64,000 nucleotides of DNA from Yersinia vastinensis (GTDB taxonomy: Bacteria > Pseudomonadota > Gammaproteobacteria > Enterobacterales > Enterobacteriaceae): positions 62,001 to 126,000 of the forward strand of contig NZ_CACVAF010000010.1 in the NCBI RefSeq assembly GCF_902726565.1. Direction: 5' to 3'. Numbering within the stretch: position 1 is the first letter of the stretch; each line of letters starts with the position of its first letter. The notes beneath the pieces were generated by a model. That model saw only the letters and a list, made by a program, of their open reading frames with translations, was not told where the DNA came from and did not search any database. The translations under genes were made by a program, and so were the position numbers. This document shows, piece after piece, positions 51,719 to 62,651 of the stretch.

Positions 51719-53215
51719 ATGATGCTAAGTTCCACCTCACTTTATGCTGCCATCGATCTTGGCTCCAACAGTTTTCATATGTTGGTGGTACGTGAGGTGG
51801 CAGGCAGTATCCAAACTCTGGCTAGAATCAAACGGAAAGTCCGTCTGGCCGCGGGCTTGGATACGCAAAATCACCTATCGCAAGAAGCCATGGAACGTGG
51901 CTGGCAATGTCTGAAGTTATTTTCAGAGCGTTTGCAGGACATTCCTCTGGATCAGATCCGCGTGGTGGCGACAGCGACTCTGCGCTTGGCCTCAAATGCG
52001 GAAGAGTTTTTGCAAACTGCGACAGAGATCCTCGGTTGTCCCATTCAGGTCATCAGTGGGGAAGAAGAAGCCCGCCTGATTTATCACGGTGTGGCACATA
52101 CCACCGGTGGGCCGGAGCAGCGTCTGGTGGTGGATATTGGCGGTGGCAGCACCGAGCTGGTAACAGGCAGTGGCGCTCAGGCCAATATTCTGGTTAGTTT
52201 ATCAATGGGTTGTGTTACTTGGCTAGAGCGTTACTTTAGTGACCGCAATCTGGCTAAAGATAATTTTGAACGCGCTGAACTGGCTGCTCGCGAGATGCTC
52301 AAACCCATCGCCGAACGTTTTCGTCATCATGGTTGGCAAATTTGTGTCGGCGCTTCTGGTACCGTTCAAGCATTGCAAGAGATCATGGTTGCGCAGGGGA
52401 TGGATGAACTGATCACCTTAGCCAAATTGCAACAACTTAAGCAACGAGCCATTCAGTGCGGCAAGCTAGAAGAGCTGGAAATCCCCGGTTTAACACTGGA
52501 GCGAGCGCTGGTTTTTCCTAGCGGGTTATCTATTTTAATCGCGATATTCCAAGAACTGGCGATTGAGAGCATGACACTGGCTGGCGGTGCACTGCGTGAA
52601 GGTTTAGTCTACGGTATGCTTCATTTGCCGGTAGAGCAGGATATTCGCAGCCGAACGGTGCGAAATTTGCAACGCCGCTATTTCCTTGATACCGAGCAAG
52701 CCAAGCGTGTCAGCAAACTGGCTGATAGTTTTTTAATTCAGGTAGAAAAAGAGTGGCATCTTGATGGCCGATGTCGTGAGTTATTGCAAAATGCCTGTTT
52801 GATTCATGAAATTGGTCTAAGCGTCGATTTTAAACGCGCTCCCCAACATGCTGCTTACCTGATTCGCAATCTGGATTTACCCGGTTTTACCCCTGCTCAA
52901 AAACTTCTGCTTTCTGCTTTGCTACAAAACCAGTGTGATACCCTCGATTTGTCACTGCTCAATCAGCAAAATGCATTGCCGGTAGATATGGCACAACATC
53001 TGTGCCGCTTGCTGCGTCTGGCGATTATTTTCTCCAGCCGTCGGCGGGATGACACCTTACCAGCCGTTAGATTGCGCGCTAATGGCGAGGCACTTTATGT
53101 ACTGCTGCCTCAGGGCTGGCTGCAACAACATCCTTACCGAGCAGAAGCATTAGAACAAGAAAGTCATTGGCAGAGCTATGTTCAATGGCCCCTATTGTTA
53201 GAAGAACTCAATTAA
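51719..53215 (+). CDS. gppA: Guanosine pentaphosphate phosphohydrolase GppA
   Basis: Converts pppGpp to ppGpp in the stringent response and may also act on polyphosphate. A 498-aa Ppx/GppA protein of the actin-like ATPase fold: phosphate-1 motif [12 protein letters not shown] near residue 10, phosphate-2 [11 protein letters not shown] near 140, and [11 protein letters not shown] with [10 protein letters not shown]. The C-terminal HD-like helical domain is present. Confidence 0.96.
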   Translation: MMLSSTSLYAAIDLGSNSFHMLVVREVAGSIQTLARIKRKVRLAAGLDTQNHLSQEAMERGWQCLKLFSERLQDIPLDQIRVVATATLRLASNAEEFLQTATEILGCPIQVISGEEEARLIYHGVAHTTGGPEQRLVVDIGGGSTELVTGSGAQANILVSLSMGCVTWLERYFSDRNLAKDNFERAELAAREMLKPIAERFRHHGWQICVGASGTVQALQEIMVAQGMDELITLAKLQQLKQRAIQCGKLEELEIPGLTLERALVFPSGLSILIAIFQELAIESMTLAGGALREGLVYGMLHLPVEQDIRSRTVRNLQRRYFLDTEQAKRVSKLADSFLIQVEKEWHLDGRCRELLQNACLIHEIGLSVDFKRAPQHAAYLIRNLDLPGFTPAQKLLLSALLQNQCDTLDLSLLNQQNALPVDMAQHLCRLLRLAIIFSSRRRDDTLPAVRLRANGEALYVLLPQGWLQQHPYRAEALEQESHWQSYVQWPLLLEELN

Positions 53216-53369
53216 GTTTCCATTCTGTGGGGTGGCCGTTGGTCGCCCTACTTTCCCACTATTTTACCTCCCAAACGTGCATCTCTTACCTGTTACCCCT
53301 TACAAAATAAAGCAAAACTATCAGAATGTGATCGTCGCCAGCTTAAAATAGAAACAATGTGTGTATTTT

Positions 53370-53388
53370 TATAAAACAGCGTTTCTTT
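53370..53388. promoter_or_regulatory. KdgR-like operator upstream of pehX
   Basis: TATAAAACAGCGTTTCTTT fits the KdgR consensus AATRAAAYRNYRTTTYATT at 16 of 18 defined positions. KdgR represses pectin-degradation genes in Erwinia/Dickeya and Yersinia. The site is about 95 bp before the pehX ATG. A weaker half-match (TGTTTCATT) lies near 53400. The consensus is from memory. Confidence 0.55.
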
Positions 53389-53481
53389 ATTGTATTCAAT
53401 GTTTCATTCGCCACCTCTAGGGAAGAACGCTGCATCCTAATTGCAAGCCAAAATGCTTAATCTCATTAATGAGGAACAAAA

Positions 53482-55308
53482 ATGCGAGCACAGCTTCAAC
53501 GCCCTCATACCATTGGTACACTGGTGATTATCTCCAGTCTGATGGTCGGCGCGCCTATGGCAATGGCAGCCAAATCAAGTCATCATGACGCCCCGCAGCA
53601 GTTACAGGTTCCTACCCTTGCTTATGACGAAAGCAGCATTGTTCTGGTGTGGAAAGCACCGGAAGATACTCGCAAAATTGTCGATTATCAGATTTACTCT
53701 GCCGGGAAATTGCTAGGTAAAGCCAGCGATAACAATGATAAATTCTCACCGGCCAAGCCCTATATTGATCACTTCTATACCAATGACAAAGATAATTTCC
53801 AGCATAAAATCGTGATGCAAAACTTTACGGTAACGGGGCTGAAACCTGAAACCCGCTATCAATTTACGGTGAAAGCACAATACGCCGATGGCTCCTTATC
53901 TGCGGCAAGTACCCCCATTACGGCAAAAACCACGGCCAAACCCCAGATTGTGAATGTACGCGATTTCGGCGCAGTAGATGATGGTAAGACGTTGAATACC
54001 AAAGCGATACAACAGGCAATTGATAGCTGCAAGCCAGGCTGTCGCGTTGATATCCCTGCGGGTACCTACAAAAGCGGCGCATTGTGGCTGAAGAGTGATA
54101 TGACCCTCAACCTCCTCGCAGGCGCAACATTACTCGGCTCGGAGAATCCCGAAGATTATCCAGCAGGCTACCGCCTGTATCCTTATTCCACCATTGAACG
54201 CCCTGCTTCACTGATCAATGCCATCGATCCCAATAACAGTAAGCCCGGTACATTCCGTAATATTCGGATTACCGGTTCAGGGGTAATTGATGGCAATGGT
54301 TGGTTAAGAGCGAAAACCGCTGAGATTACTGATGAGCTAGGCCACCCATTACCGCAATATGTGGCGAGTAAGAACAGTAAAGTGCATGAAGATGGCATTC
54401 TGGCCAAAAATCAGGTTGAGAAGGCTGTTTCTGAAGGTATGGATTTAAAAAATGCCTATGGTCAGCGCCGCTCTAGCCTGATGACATTGCGTGGGGTAGA
54501 GAATGTGTATCTGGCGGGCTTTACGGTTCGTAACCCGGCATTCCACGGCATCATGAATTTGGAAAACCATAATGTTGTTGCTAACGGATTAATTCACCAA
54601 ACATATGATGCAAATAACGGCGACGGCATCGAGTTTGGTAATAGCCAGAATGTCATGGTGTTTAACAACTTCTTTGATACTGGCGATGATTGCATCAACT
54701 TTGCGGCTGGTACAGGGGAAAAGGCACAGCAACAAGAACCAATGAAAGGTGCATGGCTATTTAATAACTATTTCCGAATGGGGCATGGTGCCATCGTCAC
54801 GGGCAGTCATACCGGTGCTTGGATTGAGGATATTTTGGCTGAAAATAACGTTATGTTCCTGACGGATATCGGCTTACGCGCCAAGAGCACCAGTACCATT
54901 GGTGGCGGAGCACGTAATGTAACGTTTCGAAATAATGCGATGCGCGACTTAGCTAAACAGGTGATGGTTATGACATTGGATTATGCTGATAGCAATGCCA
55001 ATATTGATTATCCACCGGCCAAGATACCTGCTCAGTTCTATGATTTCACAGTAAAAAATGTGACGGTGGATAATACTACCGGCAAAAATGCATCCATTGA
55101 AATCAAAGGGGATAGTGCTAATCAAGCTTGGCATCGCTTGGTACACGTTAATAATGTGCAATTTAACAATGTCACACCGACCGCCATCAGTGATTTACGT
55201 GACAGCGAATTTAATAAAGTCACCTTTACTGAATTGCGCGGTGATACACCGTGGCACTTCCGTGATATAAAAAATGTCACAGTGGATGGCAAGCCTGTCA
55301 CGCCGTAA
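53482..55308 (+). CDS. pehX: Exo-poly-alpha-D-galacturonosidase (GH28)
   Basis: A secreted or periplasmic exo-polygalacturonase of 608 aa releasing digalacturonate from pectate ends. A Sec signal peptide ends near residue 29 (APMAMA), a fibronectin type III domain spans about 40-150, and a GH28 beta-helix occupies about 155-600. The GH28 catalytic set is present: D381 (NGDGIEFG), D402/D403 (TGDDCINF), H435 (GHGAIVTGSH) and R466/K468 (RAKST). E. coli lacks a gene here. GAGGA precedes the ATG. It is convergent with rep. Confidence 0.92.
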   Translation: MRAQLQRPHTIGTLVIISSLMVGAPMAMAAKSSHHDAPQQLQVPTLAYDESSIVLVWKAPEDTRKIVDYQIYSAGKLLGKASDNNDKFSPAKPYIDHFYTNDKDNFQHKIVMQNFTVTGLKPETRYQFTVKAQYADGSLSAASTPITAKTTAKPQIVNVRDFGAVDDGKTLNTKAIQQAIDSCKPGCRVDIPAGTYKSGALWLKSDMTLNLLAGATLLGSENPEDYPAGYRLYPYSTIERPASLINAIDPNNSKPGTFRNIRITGSGVIDGNGWLRAKTAEITDELGHPLPQYVASKNSKVHEDGILAKNQVEKAVSEGMDLKNAYGQRRSSLMTLRGVENVYLAGFTVRNPAFHGIMNLENHNVVANGLIHQTYDANNGDGIEFGNSQNVMVFNNFFDTGDDCINFAAGTGEKAQQQEPMKGAWLFNNYFRMGHGAIVTGSHTGAWIEDILAENNVMFLTDIGLRAKSTSTIGGGARNVTFRNNAMRDLAKQVMVMTLDYADSNANIDYPPAKIPAQFYDFTVKNVTVDNTTGKNASIEIKGDSANQAWHRLVHVNNVQFNNVTPTAISDLRDSEFNKVTFTELRGDTPWHFRDIKNVTVDGKPVTP

Positions 55309-55330
55309 TGCACATTGCATGTAAATAGAT

Positions 55331-55374
55331 AAAAAATGGGCGGTTATTTATCCATGATAAAAAACCGCCCATTG
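55331..55374. terminator. Bidirectional terminator between pehX and rep
   Basis: AATGGGCGGTT and AACCGCCCATT form an 11-bp stem. On the minus strand, TTTTTT follows, so it is strong for rep. Confidence 0.88.
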
Positions 55375-55397
55375 CTGTTCTTTGTATCTACTCCCTA

Positions 55398-57419
55398 CTA
55401 CGATTTTTTGGCTTTCTCTAGCTGGGCACGAATATTAGCCAAATGGCTCTGCCCTTTTTGCATCCGCTCTTGTGGGCTAACCACTTTACGTTCATTTTCC
55501 CATTTCAAATCGTCCTGCGGTAATTCCATCAAGAAACGGCTGGGTTCCGGCCGAATCAATTCACCATACTGACGCCGCTCTTTGCATAAGGTGAAAAACA
55601 GCTCGCGCTGCGCACGGGTGATGCCCACATAGGCCAACCGCCGTTCTTCATCCACATTATCTTCATCAATGCTACTTTGGTGTGGTAACAACCCTTCTTC
55701 CATACCGACCAAAAATACATAAGGGAATTCCAACCCTTTTGAAGCATGTAACGTCATCAGTTGTACTTGATCCAACTCCTCGTCACTCTCTCCACGTTCC
55801 ATCATGTCGCGCAGGGTAAAGCGCGTGACAACTTGGGTCAGTGTCATCGGCTCATTCAGTTCTGAGCCTTCCAACATTTCGGTCATCCAACTGAATAATA
55901 AATTGACGTTTTTCATCCTCATTTCAGCCGCTTTTGGGCTGGGAGAGGTTTCAAAGAGCCAACTCTCATAATCGATGCCGTGGATTAAATCCCGCACTGC
56001 TGCCACGGGTTCGCGATCCACCAGCTGGATAATACCGTCGATCCAATGCGTGAAACGCTGTAATGACTCCAGACCTCGGCCCTTTAAGTGCTCGCCAAGC
56101 CCTATATCAAAACTGGCACGGAACAAGCTCTTATTACGCAAATTAGCCCATTCACCCAACTTTTGAATGGTCGCTGAACCTATTTCACGTTTTGGCGTAT
56201 TCACAATACGCAAAAATGCACTGTCATCATCCTGATTGGTCAATACCCGTAGATAAGCCAGTAAATCCTTGATCTCTGGGCGAGAGAAAAACGAATCCCC
56301 CCCTGAAATACGATAGGGGATACGGTTCTGCATCAGCAGCTTTTCAAACAGCCGTGACTGGTGATTGCCGCGATACAAAATGGCATAATCGCTGTACTGC
56401 GTCTTTTTGACAAAGTGATGAGCAATAAGCTCGCCAACCACCCTCTCAGCCTCATGATCTTCATTGTTGGCAGTAATGACTTTCAGCTCATCACCATATC
56501 CCAGCTCAGAAAACAGTCGTTTTTCAAAAACATGGGGGTTGTTGGCAATCAAGATATTCGCCGCTTTTAGAATTCGGCCAGAAGAACGGTAATTCTGCTC
56601 CAGTTTGATCACCTGCAGCTGTGGGAAATCTTCATTCAGCAAGACTAAATTCTGTGGTCGTGCACCGCGCCATGAATAGATAGATTGATCATCATCACCC
56701 ACCACAGTAAAACGTGCCCGGCTACCCACCAATAATTTAACCATCTGATATTGGCTAGTGTTAGTGTCTTGGTATTCATCGACTAACAGATAACGCAGAC
56801 GGTTTTGCCAACGCTCGCGCACTTCCAAATTATTTTGCAGCAACAACGTCGGTAAAGAGATCAAGTCATCAAAGTCCAGCACGTTGCAGGCTTTCAAATG
56901 GGCGTCATATAAGCCATAGCAATGGACAAATAGCTTATCGCGCTCAGATCGTGCCCGTGCCGCCGCAGCCATTGGCGAGAGCAAATCGTTTTTCCAGTTA
57001 GATATCTGAGATATCAACTGTTGTAACAATGTTTTGTCGTCCTCCAACCACTTATGGGTCAGGTCTTTTAGTAGCCCCAACTGATCTTGTGCATCGAACA
57101 GCGAGAAGTTCGATTTCATCCCCAGCGCGGCATACTCTTTTTTGATAATTTCTAGCCCCAACGTATGGAACGTCGCAATCATCAATCCCCGCGCCTCTTT
57201 ACGCCCCAACGTTTGAGCCACGCGTTCTTTCATCTCACGTGCGGCTTTGTTGGTGAAGGTCACCGCAGCAATATGTTTGGGCTGATAACCACACTGGCGA
57301 ATCAAATGGGCAATCTTGTTTGTAATGACTCGAGTTTTGCCCGATCCCGCACCGGCCAACACCAGACAGGGTCCAGTGACGAATTCGACAGCTTGTTGTT
57401 GGCTGGGATTTAATTGCAT
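55398..57419 (-). CDS. rep: ATP-dependent DNA helicase Rep
   Basis: A superfamily 1A 3'-5' helicase of 673 aa that aids replication through protein barriers. Walker A AGAGSGKT near residues 22-29, [55 protein letters not shown] and [11 protein letters not shown] are in order. The C-terminus is lysine-rich and contacts DnaB in E. coli. It is related to but distinct from uvrD at 18 kb. Confidence 0.97.
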   Translation of the reverse strand: MQLNPSQQQAVEFVTGPCLVLAGAGSGKTRVITNKIAHLIRQCGYQPKHIAAVTFTNKAAREMKERVAQTLGRKEARGLMIATFHTLGLEIIKKEYAALGMKSNFSLFDAQDQLGLLKDLTHKWLEDDKTLLQQLISQISNWKNDLLSPMAAAARARSERDKLFVHCYGLYDAHLKACNVLDFDDLISLPTLLLQNNLEVRERWQNRLRYLLVDEYQDTNTSQYQMVKLLVGSRARFTVVGDDDQSIYSWRGARPQNLVLLNEDFPQLQVIKLEQNYRSSGRILKAANILIANNPHVFEKRLFSELGYGDELKVITANNEDHEAERVVGELIAHHFVKKTQYSDYAILYRGNHQSRLFEKLLMQNRIPYRISGGDSFFSRPEIKDLLAYLRVLTNQDDDSAFLRIVNTPKREIGSATIQKLGEWANLRNKSLFRASFDIGLGEHLKGRGLESLQRFTHWIDGIIQLVDREPVAAVRDLIHGIDYESWLFETSPSPKAAEMRMKNVNLLFSWMTEMLEGSELNEPMTLTQVVTRFTLRDMMERGESDEELDQVQLMTLHASKGLEFPYVFLVGMEEGLLPHQSSIDEDNVDEERRLAYVGITRAQRELFFTLCKERRQYGELIRPEPSRFLMELPQDDLKWENERKVVSPQERMQKGQSHLANIRAQLEKAKKS

Positions 57420-57625
57420 GGCACTCAGAAGCTCTTGGGTTTACGGGGGTACAGGATTGTAGCAGAAAGTGGTTGATGAAAAAAAAACCGCCTGAGGTTT
57501 TTGATTTGTAAAACCCAGCCCACAAAGACCCCATCACCGTCAAAATAGGCTACACTGGCGCGCTTCAAAACCCGATTGAAGATAACCTTCGTCCAAGACC
57601 CTATAAATTGATGGTGATTGTTACT

Positions 57626-57907
57626 ATGGCAAACAAAGCTTCCGCGCTGCACATTCTGGTTGATGATGAAAAGCAGGCAAACGATATTCTGGCACAGTTG
57701 AATAATGGTGCGAACTTCCAGGAGTTAGCGAAAAAATTCTCTAACTGCCCGTCAAAACGTAACGGCGGTGATTTGGGCGAGTTTAATAAAGGGGATATGG
57801 TTCCTGCATTTGATAAAGCGGTATTTAGCTGCGAATTATTGCAACCTTATGGCCCGGTTAAAACCCAATTCGGTTATCACATTATTAAAGTGTTATATCG
57901 TAATTAA
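57626..57907 (+). CDS. ppiC: Parvulin peptidyl-prolyl isomerase PpiC
   Basis: A single-domain cytoplasmic parvulin of 93 aa: [44 protein letters not shown] and [14 protein letters not shown] are the family blocks. I chose ATG 57626 (MANKAS), giving the E. coli length; the frame opens 18 bp earlier. A hairpin at 57917-57937 (GCGCCAC/GTGGCGC, no T-run) follows it. Confidence 0.94.
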   Translation: MANKASALHILVDDEKQANDILAQLNNGANFQELAKKFSNCPSKRNGGDLGEFNKGDMVPAFDKAVFSCELLQPYGPVKTQFGYHIIKVLYRN

Positions 57908-58511
57908 ATTGCTCGCGCGCCACTTTATCGGTGGCGCAAATAATACTTATCGTCTCTCCATCCCCCACTGATGTAGCAGTGATAACAATACTTTTAATAA
58001 CAATGCTGAAGTCATATTAGCCTAGATAGCTGTATCTAGCATGACAGTAAAGTGCGAATTTAACGTTTAAAAAGGCATTTTAATTACATCCACAATGTCA
58101 TTCTTAGTGGGAAAAACAGCCAAAAAATGAATTTAACGACAAAAACAACAAGAAAGATCTTATTAATTATTTTTTGGCGAATGGAAAAAACACTTTAAAT
58201 ACATAATGTTATATTGAATTAACTTGCAATTTAACCCATGTAGGAACTTTCTCACATAAATTGGTTCGTTTGTCTTATGTCCAGCCCTGATTACTTTCTA
58301 TATTATTCTCCTCATCAAGTAATCGACGTGAACAGAATAACACTCACTAAATTACTTAAATTAAAGCATGTGGAAACTTGGCGAGTATAGTCGAATAGTA
58401 TTCGTACATATAGTCATTAACCCACTTCATATTATTAAATTAAATACTCACTCATATTTTAAACCCGAGTGAAGGTTTGATTCATATCTAATTACTGTAT
58501 TGGAGTTTTAA
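57908..58511. other. Long AT-rich spacer before the fimbrial operon
   Basis: About 600 bp. It contains the hairpin at 57917-57937 and a 7-bp inverted repeat CTAGATA/TATCTAG at 58022-58039. I found no gene, no RNA with recognisable structure, and no pair of long inverted repeats that would suggest an invertible promoter. It is probably the fimbrial control region, with an AT content that would attract H-NS. Confidence 0.5.
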
Positions 58512-59042
58512 ATGAATAAGATTACTTTGGCTATTGCATTATTCTCTGCGTCTGCAACTGTTGCTATGGCAGCCAGTAATAATACTATTACTTTCCAAGG
58601 GGAAGTCACAGCACAAACCTGTTCAGTTACTGTCAACGGGGCTGATGCAAACCCAATGGTATTGTTGCCAACAGTATCAAGCAGCGATTTAGATACATCT
58701 GGTAAAACTGCCGGTAAAACTGCCTTTACACTGGGTGTTACAGGTTGTGCTCCTGGGGTTGATGACGTTAATATCAAAACTGTTTTCCTCGGCAACCAAG
58801 TTTCAGCTTCAGGTAACTTAAAGAATACAGGTACCGCATCAAACGTTGAGCTTCAATTGTTGAAAGACACCACCACAACAACAGGTATCGATCTAAATAG
58901 TGGTTTGGCACAAGATGGTATAGTGTTAAAAGCAGGTGAGACTTCAGCAGAACATGATTTTGCCGTTCAATATTATGCAACTGGTCAAGCAGCTCCTGGT
59001 TCTGTGATTGCATCCGTACAATATGCCGTTTCTTACCTGTAA
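58512..59042 (+). CDS. Type 1-like fimbrial major subunit (pilin)
   Basis: A 176-aa chaperone-usher pilin. A signal peptide ends near residue 20 (TVAMA|AS). The N-terminal donor strand NTITFQGEVTAQ is followed by the conserved cysteine pair C37 (AQTCSV) and C79 (VTGCAPG), and the C-terminal strand ends YAVSYL with the penultimate tyrosine motif. GGAG precedes the ATG. It is first in a pilin-chaperone-usher-adhesin cluster, and the serotype or family name is not determinable from sequence alone. Confidence 0.9.
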   Translation: MNKITLAIALFSASATVAMAASNNTITFQGEVTAQTCSVTVNGADANPMVLLPTVSSSDLDTSGKTAGKTAFTLGVTGCAPGVDDVNIKTVFLGNQVSASGNLKNTGTASNVELQLLKDTTTTTGIDLNSGLAQDGIVLKAGETSAEHDFAVQYYATGQAAPGSVIASVQYAVSYL

Positions 59043-59077
59043 TATCTGTATTACTGGATAGGATATCCTCAAAGTAA

Positions 59078-59156
59078 ATTGGCGTTGCAGGAAGTCGCAA
59101 GCACAAAGATCCCGAAACACTTAGCAGTAAGTGATTCGGGTGAATGTGCGCAGCGT
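59078..59156. repeat. Partial ERIC between pilin and chaperone
   Basis: TTGGCGTTGCAGGAAG aligns with TTGGTGTTGCAGCAAGG of the 18-kb units. AGTAAGTGATTCGGGTGAAT matches the ERIC core. Both outer ends are missing (about 79 bp). It lies in the spacer where pilin mRNA would extend toward the chaperone. Confidence 0.65.
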
Positions 59157-59223
59157 CTTTTCTGCTGTGCCAAATACCGCCACCAATATAACTATTTCCC
59201 AGTCTTTTTCAGAGGGTATCCCC

Positions 59224-59955
59224 ATGACGCTTAATACACATAGCTACCGTTATCTGTTTATCGCTTTATTAATTTTTATGGGTATATCTTTTGCTAACGC
59301 CAGTGTAGTCATGAATGGTAGTCGCATTATATATTCGGCAGGCGAGAAAGAGCACAGTGTGCAATTAACTAATAATGATAACTTTCCTAATGCTGTTCAG
59401 GTTTGGCTAGACAGCGGTGATGATAAGTCAACACCAGAAACGGGCAAGGCACCTTTTATTGTTACACCTCCGTTCTTTCGTATGGAAGCACATGCCGGTC
59501 AAACATTACGACTGAAATATACAGGCAGCGGCTTACCGACAGACAGAGAATCCGTTTTCTACCTTAACTTTTTACAAGTTCCTCCCGTCAATAAAGCAGA
59601 AAAAAATAATAAAATGTTAGTGTTGATGCGTAACCGCATTAAAGTATTTTATCGACCAGACAGCATTGTTGGCCAGGTTGATAAGGTCTCCAGCGCACTG
59701 ACTTTTACTCTTCGTCAACAAGGTAAAGATGTCGTTGTGACGGGGAAAAACCCAACCGGCTTCTATGCCACTATTGCCAGCGGTGAAATTGTTGGTGGGG
59801 GTAAAAAACTGAAAATGAAATCAGAGATGATCCCACCTATGTCTCAAGCTCAATGGGTTATCCCAAATTCATCTGCACCTTCTAATGCCACGGTTAATTT
59901 CCTGATAGTCAATGATTTCGGCGGGCAAGATACCGGCAGTTATAAAATTAAGTAG
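59224..59955 (+). CDS. Periplasmic fimbrial chaperone
   Basis: A PapD-like chaperone of 243 aa, with a signal peptide ending near residue 26 (GISFANA). RIIYSAGEKEHSVQLTNND is the G1/F1 region with the anchoring arginine, and LVLMRNRIKVFYRP holds the conserved lysine that anchors subunit C-termini. It escorts pilins to the usher by donor-strand complementation. I chose ATG 59224, with GAGGG upstream; a longer frame from 59131 would run through the ERIC fragment. Confidence 0.93.
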   Translation: MTLNTHSYRYLFIALLIFMGISFANASVVMNGSRIIYSAGEKEHSVQLTNNDNFPNAVQVWLDSGDDKSTPETGKAPFIVTPPFFRMEAHAGQTLRLKYTGSGLPTDRESVFYLNFLQVPPVNKAEKNNKMLVLMRNRIKVFYRPDSIVGQVDKVSSALTFTLRQQGKDVVVTGKNPTGFYATIASGEIVGGGKKLKMKSEMIPPMSQAQWVIPNSSAPSNATVNFLIVNDFGGQDTGSYKIK

Positions 59956-59979
59956 TACCTTTCCGGCGAAGGAATATTT

Positions 59980-62646
59980 ATGAGAGTTACTCAGGTTAAT
60001 CTAAAAAAGACGTTCTCTGGCCGTAAGAAAGCATTAACGTTATGTATGACTTTAGTCTTACATGTTGATGCAGTATTGGCCCAAGAAGAATCACAAAATC
60101 TTGAATTTGATGAGTCTCTCTTTTTAGGTACAAAATTCGCATCAGGTTTGGATCAACTGAATAAAGAAAATTCTGTTACCGCCGGAAGTTACGATGCAGT
60201 CGATGTTTTAGTGAATAACAGACCATTAAAGCGTACGACAATTAAATTTGTTAAGAATGCTGACTCATCAGAAGTTTACCCCTGCCTGAGTGATGAATTT
60301 TTAACTGCGGCAGGTATTGAGCTAACCAATAAAGATAATATTGCGCCTCAAAAATCACCTACGGCTGAGGTAGAATCCATTCCCTCAGATTCGGAGGCTT
60401 CCTCAACAGAGCAATGCGTACCACTCGCCGAAAGGATAAAGGGAGCCTCTTTCCATTTTGATCAGGCTAAATTACGTTTAGAGCTGTCAATTCCACAGGC
60501 CTTATTACAAAAACGGCCTCGCGGTTTTATTGAGCGAAGCGAGTGGGAAGAAGGCGAAAAACTCGCATTCGTTAATTACAGCGCTAACTTTTATCGCAGC
60601 GACACAAAATCCCAATTGCAAAATAGCACTTCTGATTATGGATTTCTGGGTTTAAAAAGTGGCCTGAATTTAGGATTGTGGCAAATACGCCAACAATCAA
60701 ACGTGCGTTATTCCGATAATAATAATGGCAGCGATACTCAGTGGAATAATATTCGTACCTACCTGCAACGCCCTATCCCACAACTGGATAGCCAGTTAAC
60801 GCTGGGTGAAACATTTACCGACAGTACGTTATTCGGCACCATGTCTTTCCGTGGGGCGAAAATGGCGACCGACCAACGCATGTGGCCTGAGTCAATGCGC
60901 GGCTTTGCTCCTGAAGTCCGTGGTGTTGCCAGTACCAATGCGCGGGTGATTATTCGCCAGAATGGGCGTGAAATTTATGAAACTAACGTCGCTCCCGGCC
61001 CCTTTGTTATTAATGATTTGTATAGCACCACCAGCCAGGGTGATCTCAATGTTGAGGTAATAGAGGCCAATGGTAGCCGCTCGACATTTACTGTGCCATT
61101 CAGCGCAGTACCTGATTCAATGCGCCCGGGAGTGAGCCGTTATAGTGCCGTTGTTGGCGAGTCCCGCGACTTCAGCGATATCGATAACTATTTCACCGAC
61201 TTTACCTATGAGCGCGGCCTGACTAACCAGCTAACAGCCAACAGTGGCCTACGTTTAGCAAAAGATTACACTGCCGTCCTGGCCGGTGGGGTACTCGGTA
61301 CGCCAATTGGGGCCTTTGGCCTTAATACCACATACTCTCACGCCAAAGTTGAAGATGATCAGACTCAGGATGGCTGGCGGATGCAGGCAACGTATAGCCA
61401 GACATTCAGTGAAACGGGGACGACATTCTCATTGGCGGGATATCGCTATTCAACCAAAGGGTATCGTGATTTAAACGATGTGTTCGGTGTTCGTTCCGTG
61501 CAAAAAAATGGCGGGACATGGGACTCATCTACCTATAAACAACGCAGCCAATTTACCACCACAATCAACCAGAACTTGGGGCGATTTGGTCAACTGTTCG
61601 CCTCTGCCTCTACCAGTGATTATTATAACGATACGCAGAGAGACACCCAATTACAGTTAGGTTATTCAAATAGTTATCGAGATATCAGTTACAACGTGGC
61701 CATCAGTCGTCAGCGCAGTGTGTATACCTCAACAATGTTTGATTGGGAGAATGATGACACCAATGAGAACACAACAACAACGCGCTACGGCAATACTGAA
61801 AATATTGCGACGTTAACGGTGTCTATTCCGCTAAATATAGGTAATCGAAATCAATATTTATCTATGTCCGCCAATCGTAATCCGAAAAGTGGTAATAACT
61901 ACCAGACGTCATTATCGGGGGCTGCTGGCGAACGCAATAGTTTTAACTATTCCGTCAATGCAGGCTACGACGACAGTAATATCAGCAGCAGCTCGACAAG
62001 TTGGGGGGCCAATGTGCAACAGCAATTCCCTAATGCGACAGTTAATGGCAGTTATTCACGTGGCAGTAATTACACCCAATATGGTGCAGGGGCTCGTGGC
62101 GCGGCAGTAATACATAGCAAGGGTGTGACACTTGGGCCTTATCTGGGTGAAACCTTTGGCTTAATTGAAGCTGATGGTGCCCAAGGGGCGACGGTTCGTA
62201 ATGCGCAAGGGGCAAGAATTGATAATAACGGTTTTGCTCTGGTCCCAGCGTTAACGCCGTATAATTACAATACAATCGCTTTAGATACCAAAGGTATTAA
62301 TCGCAACACTGAGCTAAAAGAAAATCAAGGCCGCGTTGTGCCATATGCAGGGGCCGCAGTAAAAGTAAAATTCGAAACATTGACGGGTTATGCGGTATTA
62401 ATTCAAACCCAAACCGCTAATGACGAAGGATTACCTCTGGGTGCAGATGTGTATAACAGCGAAGATGAAATTGTCGGTATGGTAGGTCAAGGCAACCAGA
62501 TCTATGCACGTGTAAAAGATAATAAGGGTTCACTTTATGTCCGCTGGGGTGAAAACAGCGGTGAGCAATGTGAATTGCCTTATGCTTTTGGTCGCCAAGA
62601 TACCGAGCAAGATATTATCCATATAACAGGCAGTTGCCGCCGTTAA
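59980..62646 (+). CDS. Outer-membrane fimbrial usher
   Basis: A FimD/PapC-type usher of 888 aa. A signal peptide ends near residue 34 (VLA|QE). An N-terminal domain (FDESLFLG...) that binds chaperone-subunit complexes is followed by a 24-strand barrel with a plug domain (about 215-300 region: VASTNARVIIRQNGREIYET, VAPGPFVINDLY), and two C-terminal domains ending in a cysteine pair (EQCELPYAF...GSCRR). AAGGA precedes the ATG; it starts 24 bp after the chaperone stop. Confidence 0.95.
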   Translation: MRVTQVNLKKTFSGRKKALTLCMTLVLHVDAVLAQEESQNLEFDESLFLGTKFASGLDQLNKENSVTAGSYDAVDVLVNNRPLKRTTIKFVKNADSSEVYPCLSDEFLTAAGIELTNKDNIAPQKSPTAEVESIPSDSEASSTEQCVPLAERIKGASFHFDQAKLRLELSIPQALLQKRPRGFIERSEWEEGEKLAFVNYSANFYRSDTKSQLQNSTSDYGFLGLKSGLNLGLWQIRQQSNVRYSDNNNGSDTQWNNIRTYLQRPIPQLDSQLTLGETFTDSTLFGTMSFRGAKMATDQRMWPESMRGFAPEVRGVASTNARVIIRQNGREIYETNVAPGPFVINDLYSTTSQGDLNVEVIEANGSRSTFTVPFSAVPDSMRPGVSRYSAVVGESRDFSDIDNYFTDFTYERGLTNQLTANSGLRLAKDYTAVLAGGVLGTPIGAFGLNTTYSHAKVEDDQTQDGWRMQATYSQTFSETGTTFSLAGYRYSTKGYRDLNDVFGVRSVQKNGGTWDSSTYKQRSQFTTTINQNLGRFGQLFASASTSDYYNDTQRDTQLQLGYSNSYRDISYNVAISRQRSVYTSTMFDWENDDTNENTTTTRYGNTENIATLTVSIPLNIGNRNQYLSMSANRNPKSGNNYQTSLSGAAGERNSFNYSVNAGYDDSNISSSSTSWGANVQQQFPNATVNGSYSRGSNYTQYGAGARGAAVIHSKGVTLGPYLGETFGLIEADGAQGATVRNAQGARIDNNGFALVPALTPYNYNTIALDTKGINRNTELKENQGRVVPYAGAAVKVKFETLTGYAVLIQTQTANDEGLPLGADVYNSEDEIVGMVGQGNQIYARVKDNKGSLYVRWGENSGEQCELPYAFGRQDTEQDIIHITGSCRR

Positions 62647-62651
62647 CAATT

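Noticed and set aside
57908-58511. Invertible promoter for fimbrial phase variation
   Set aside because: Only a 7-bp inverted repeat (58022-58039) was visible, with no matched distant partner and no nearby recombinase gene.
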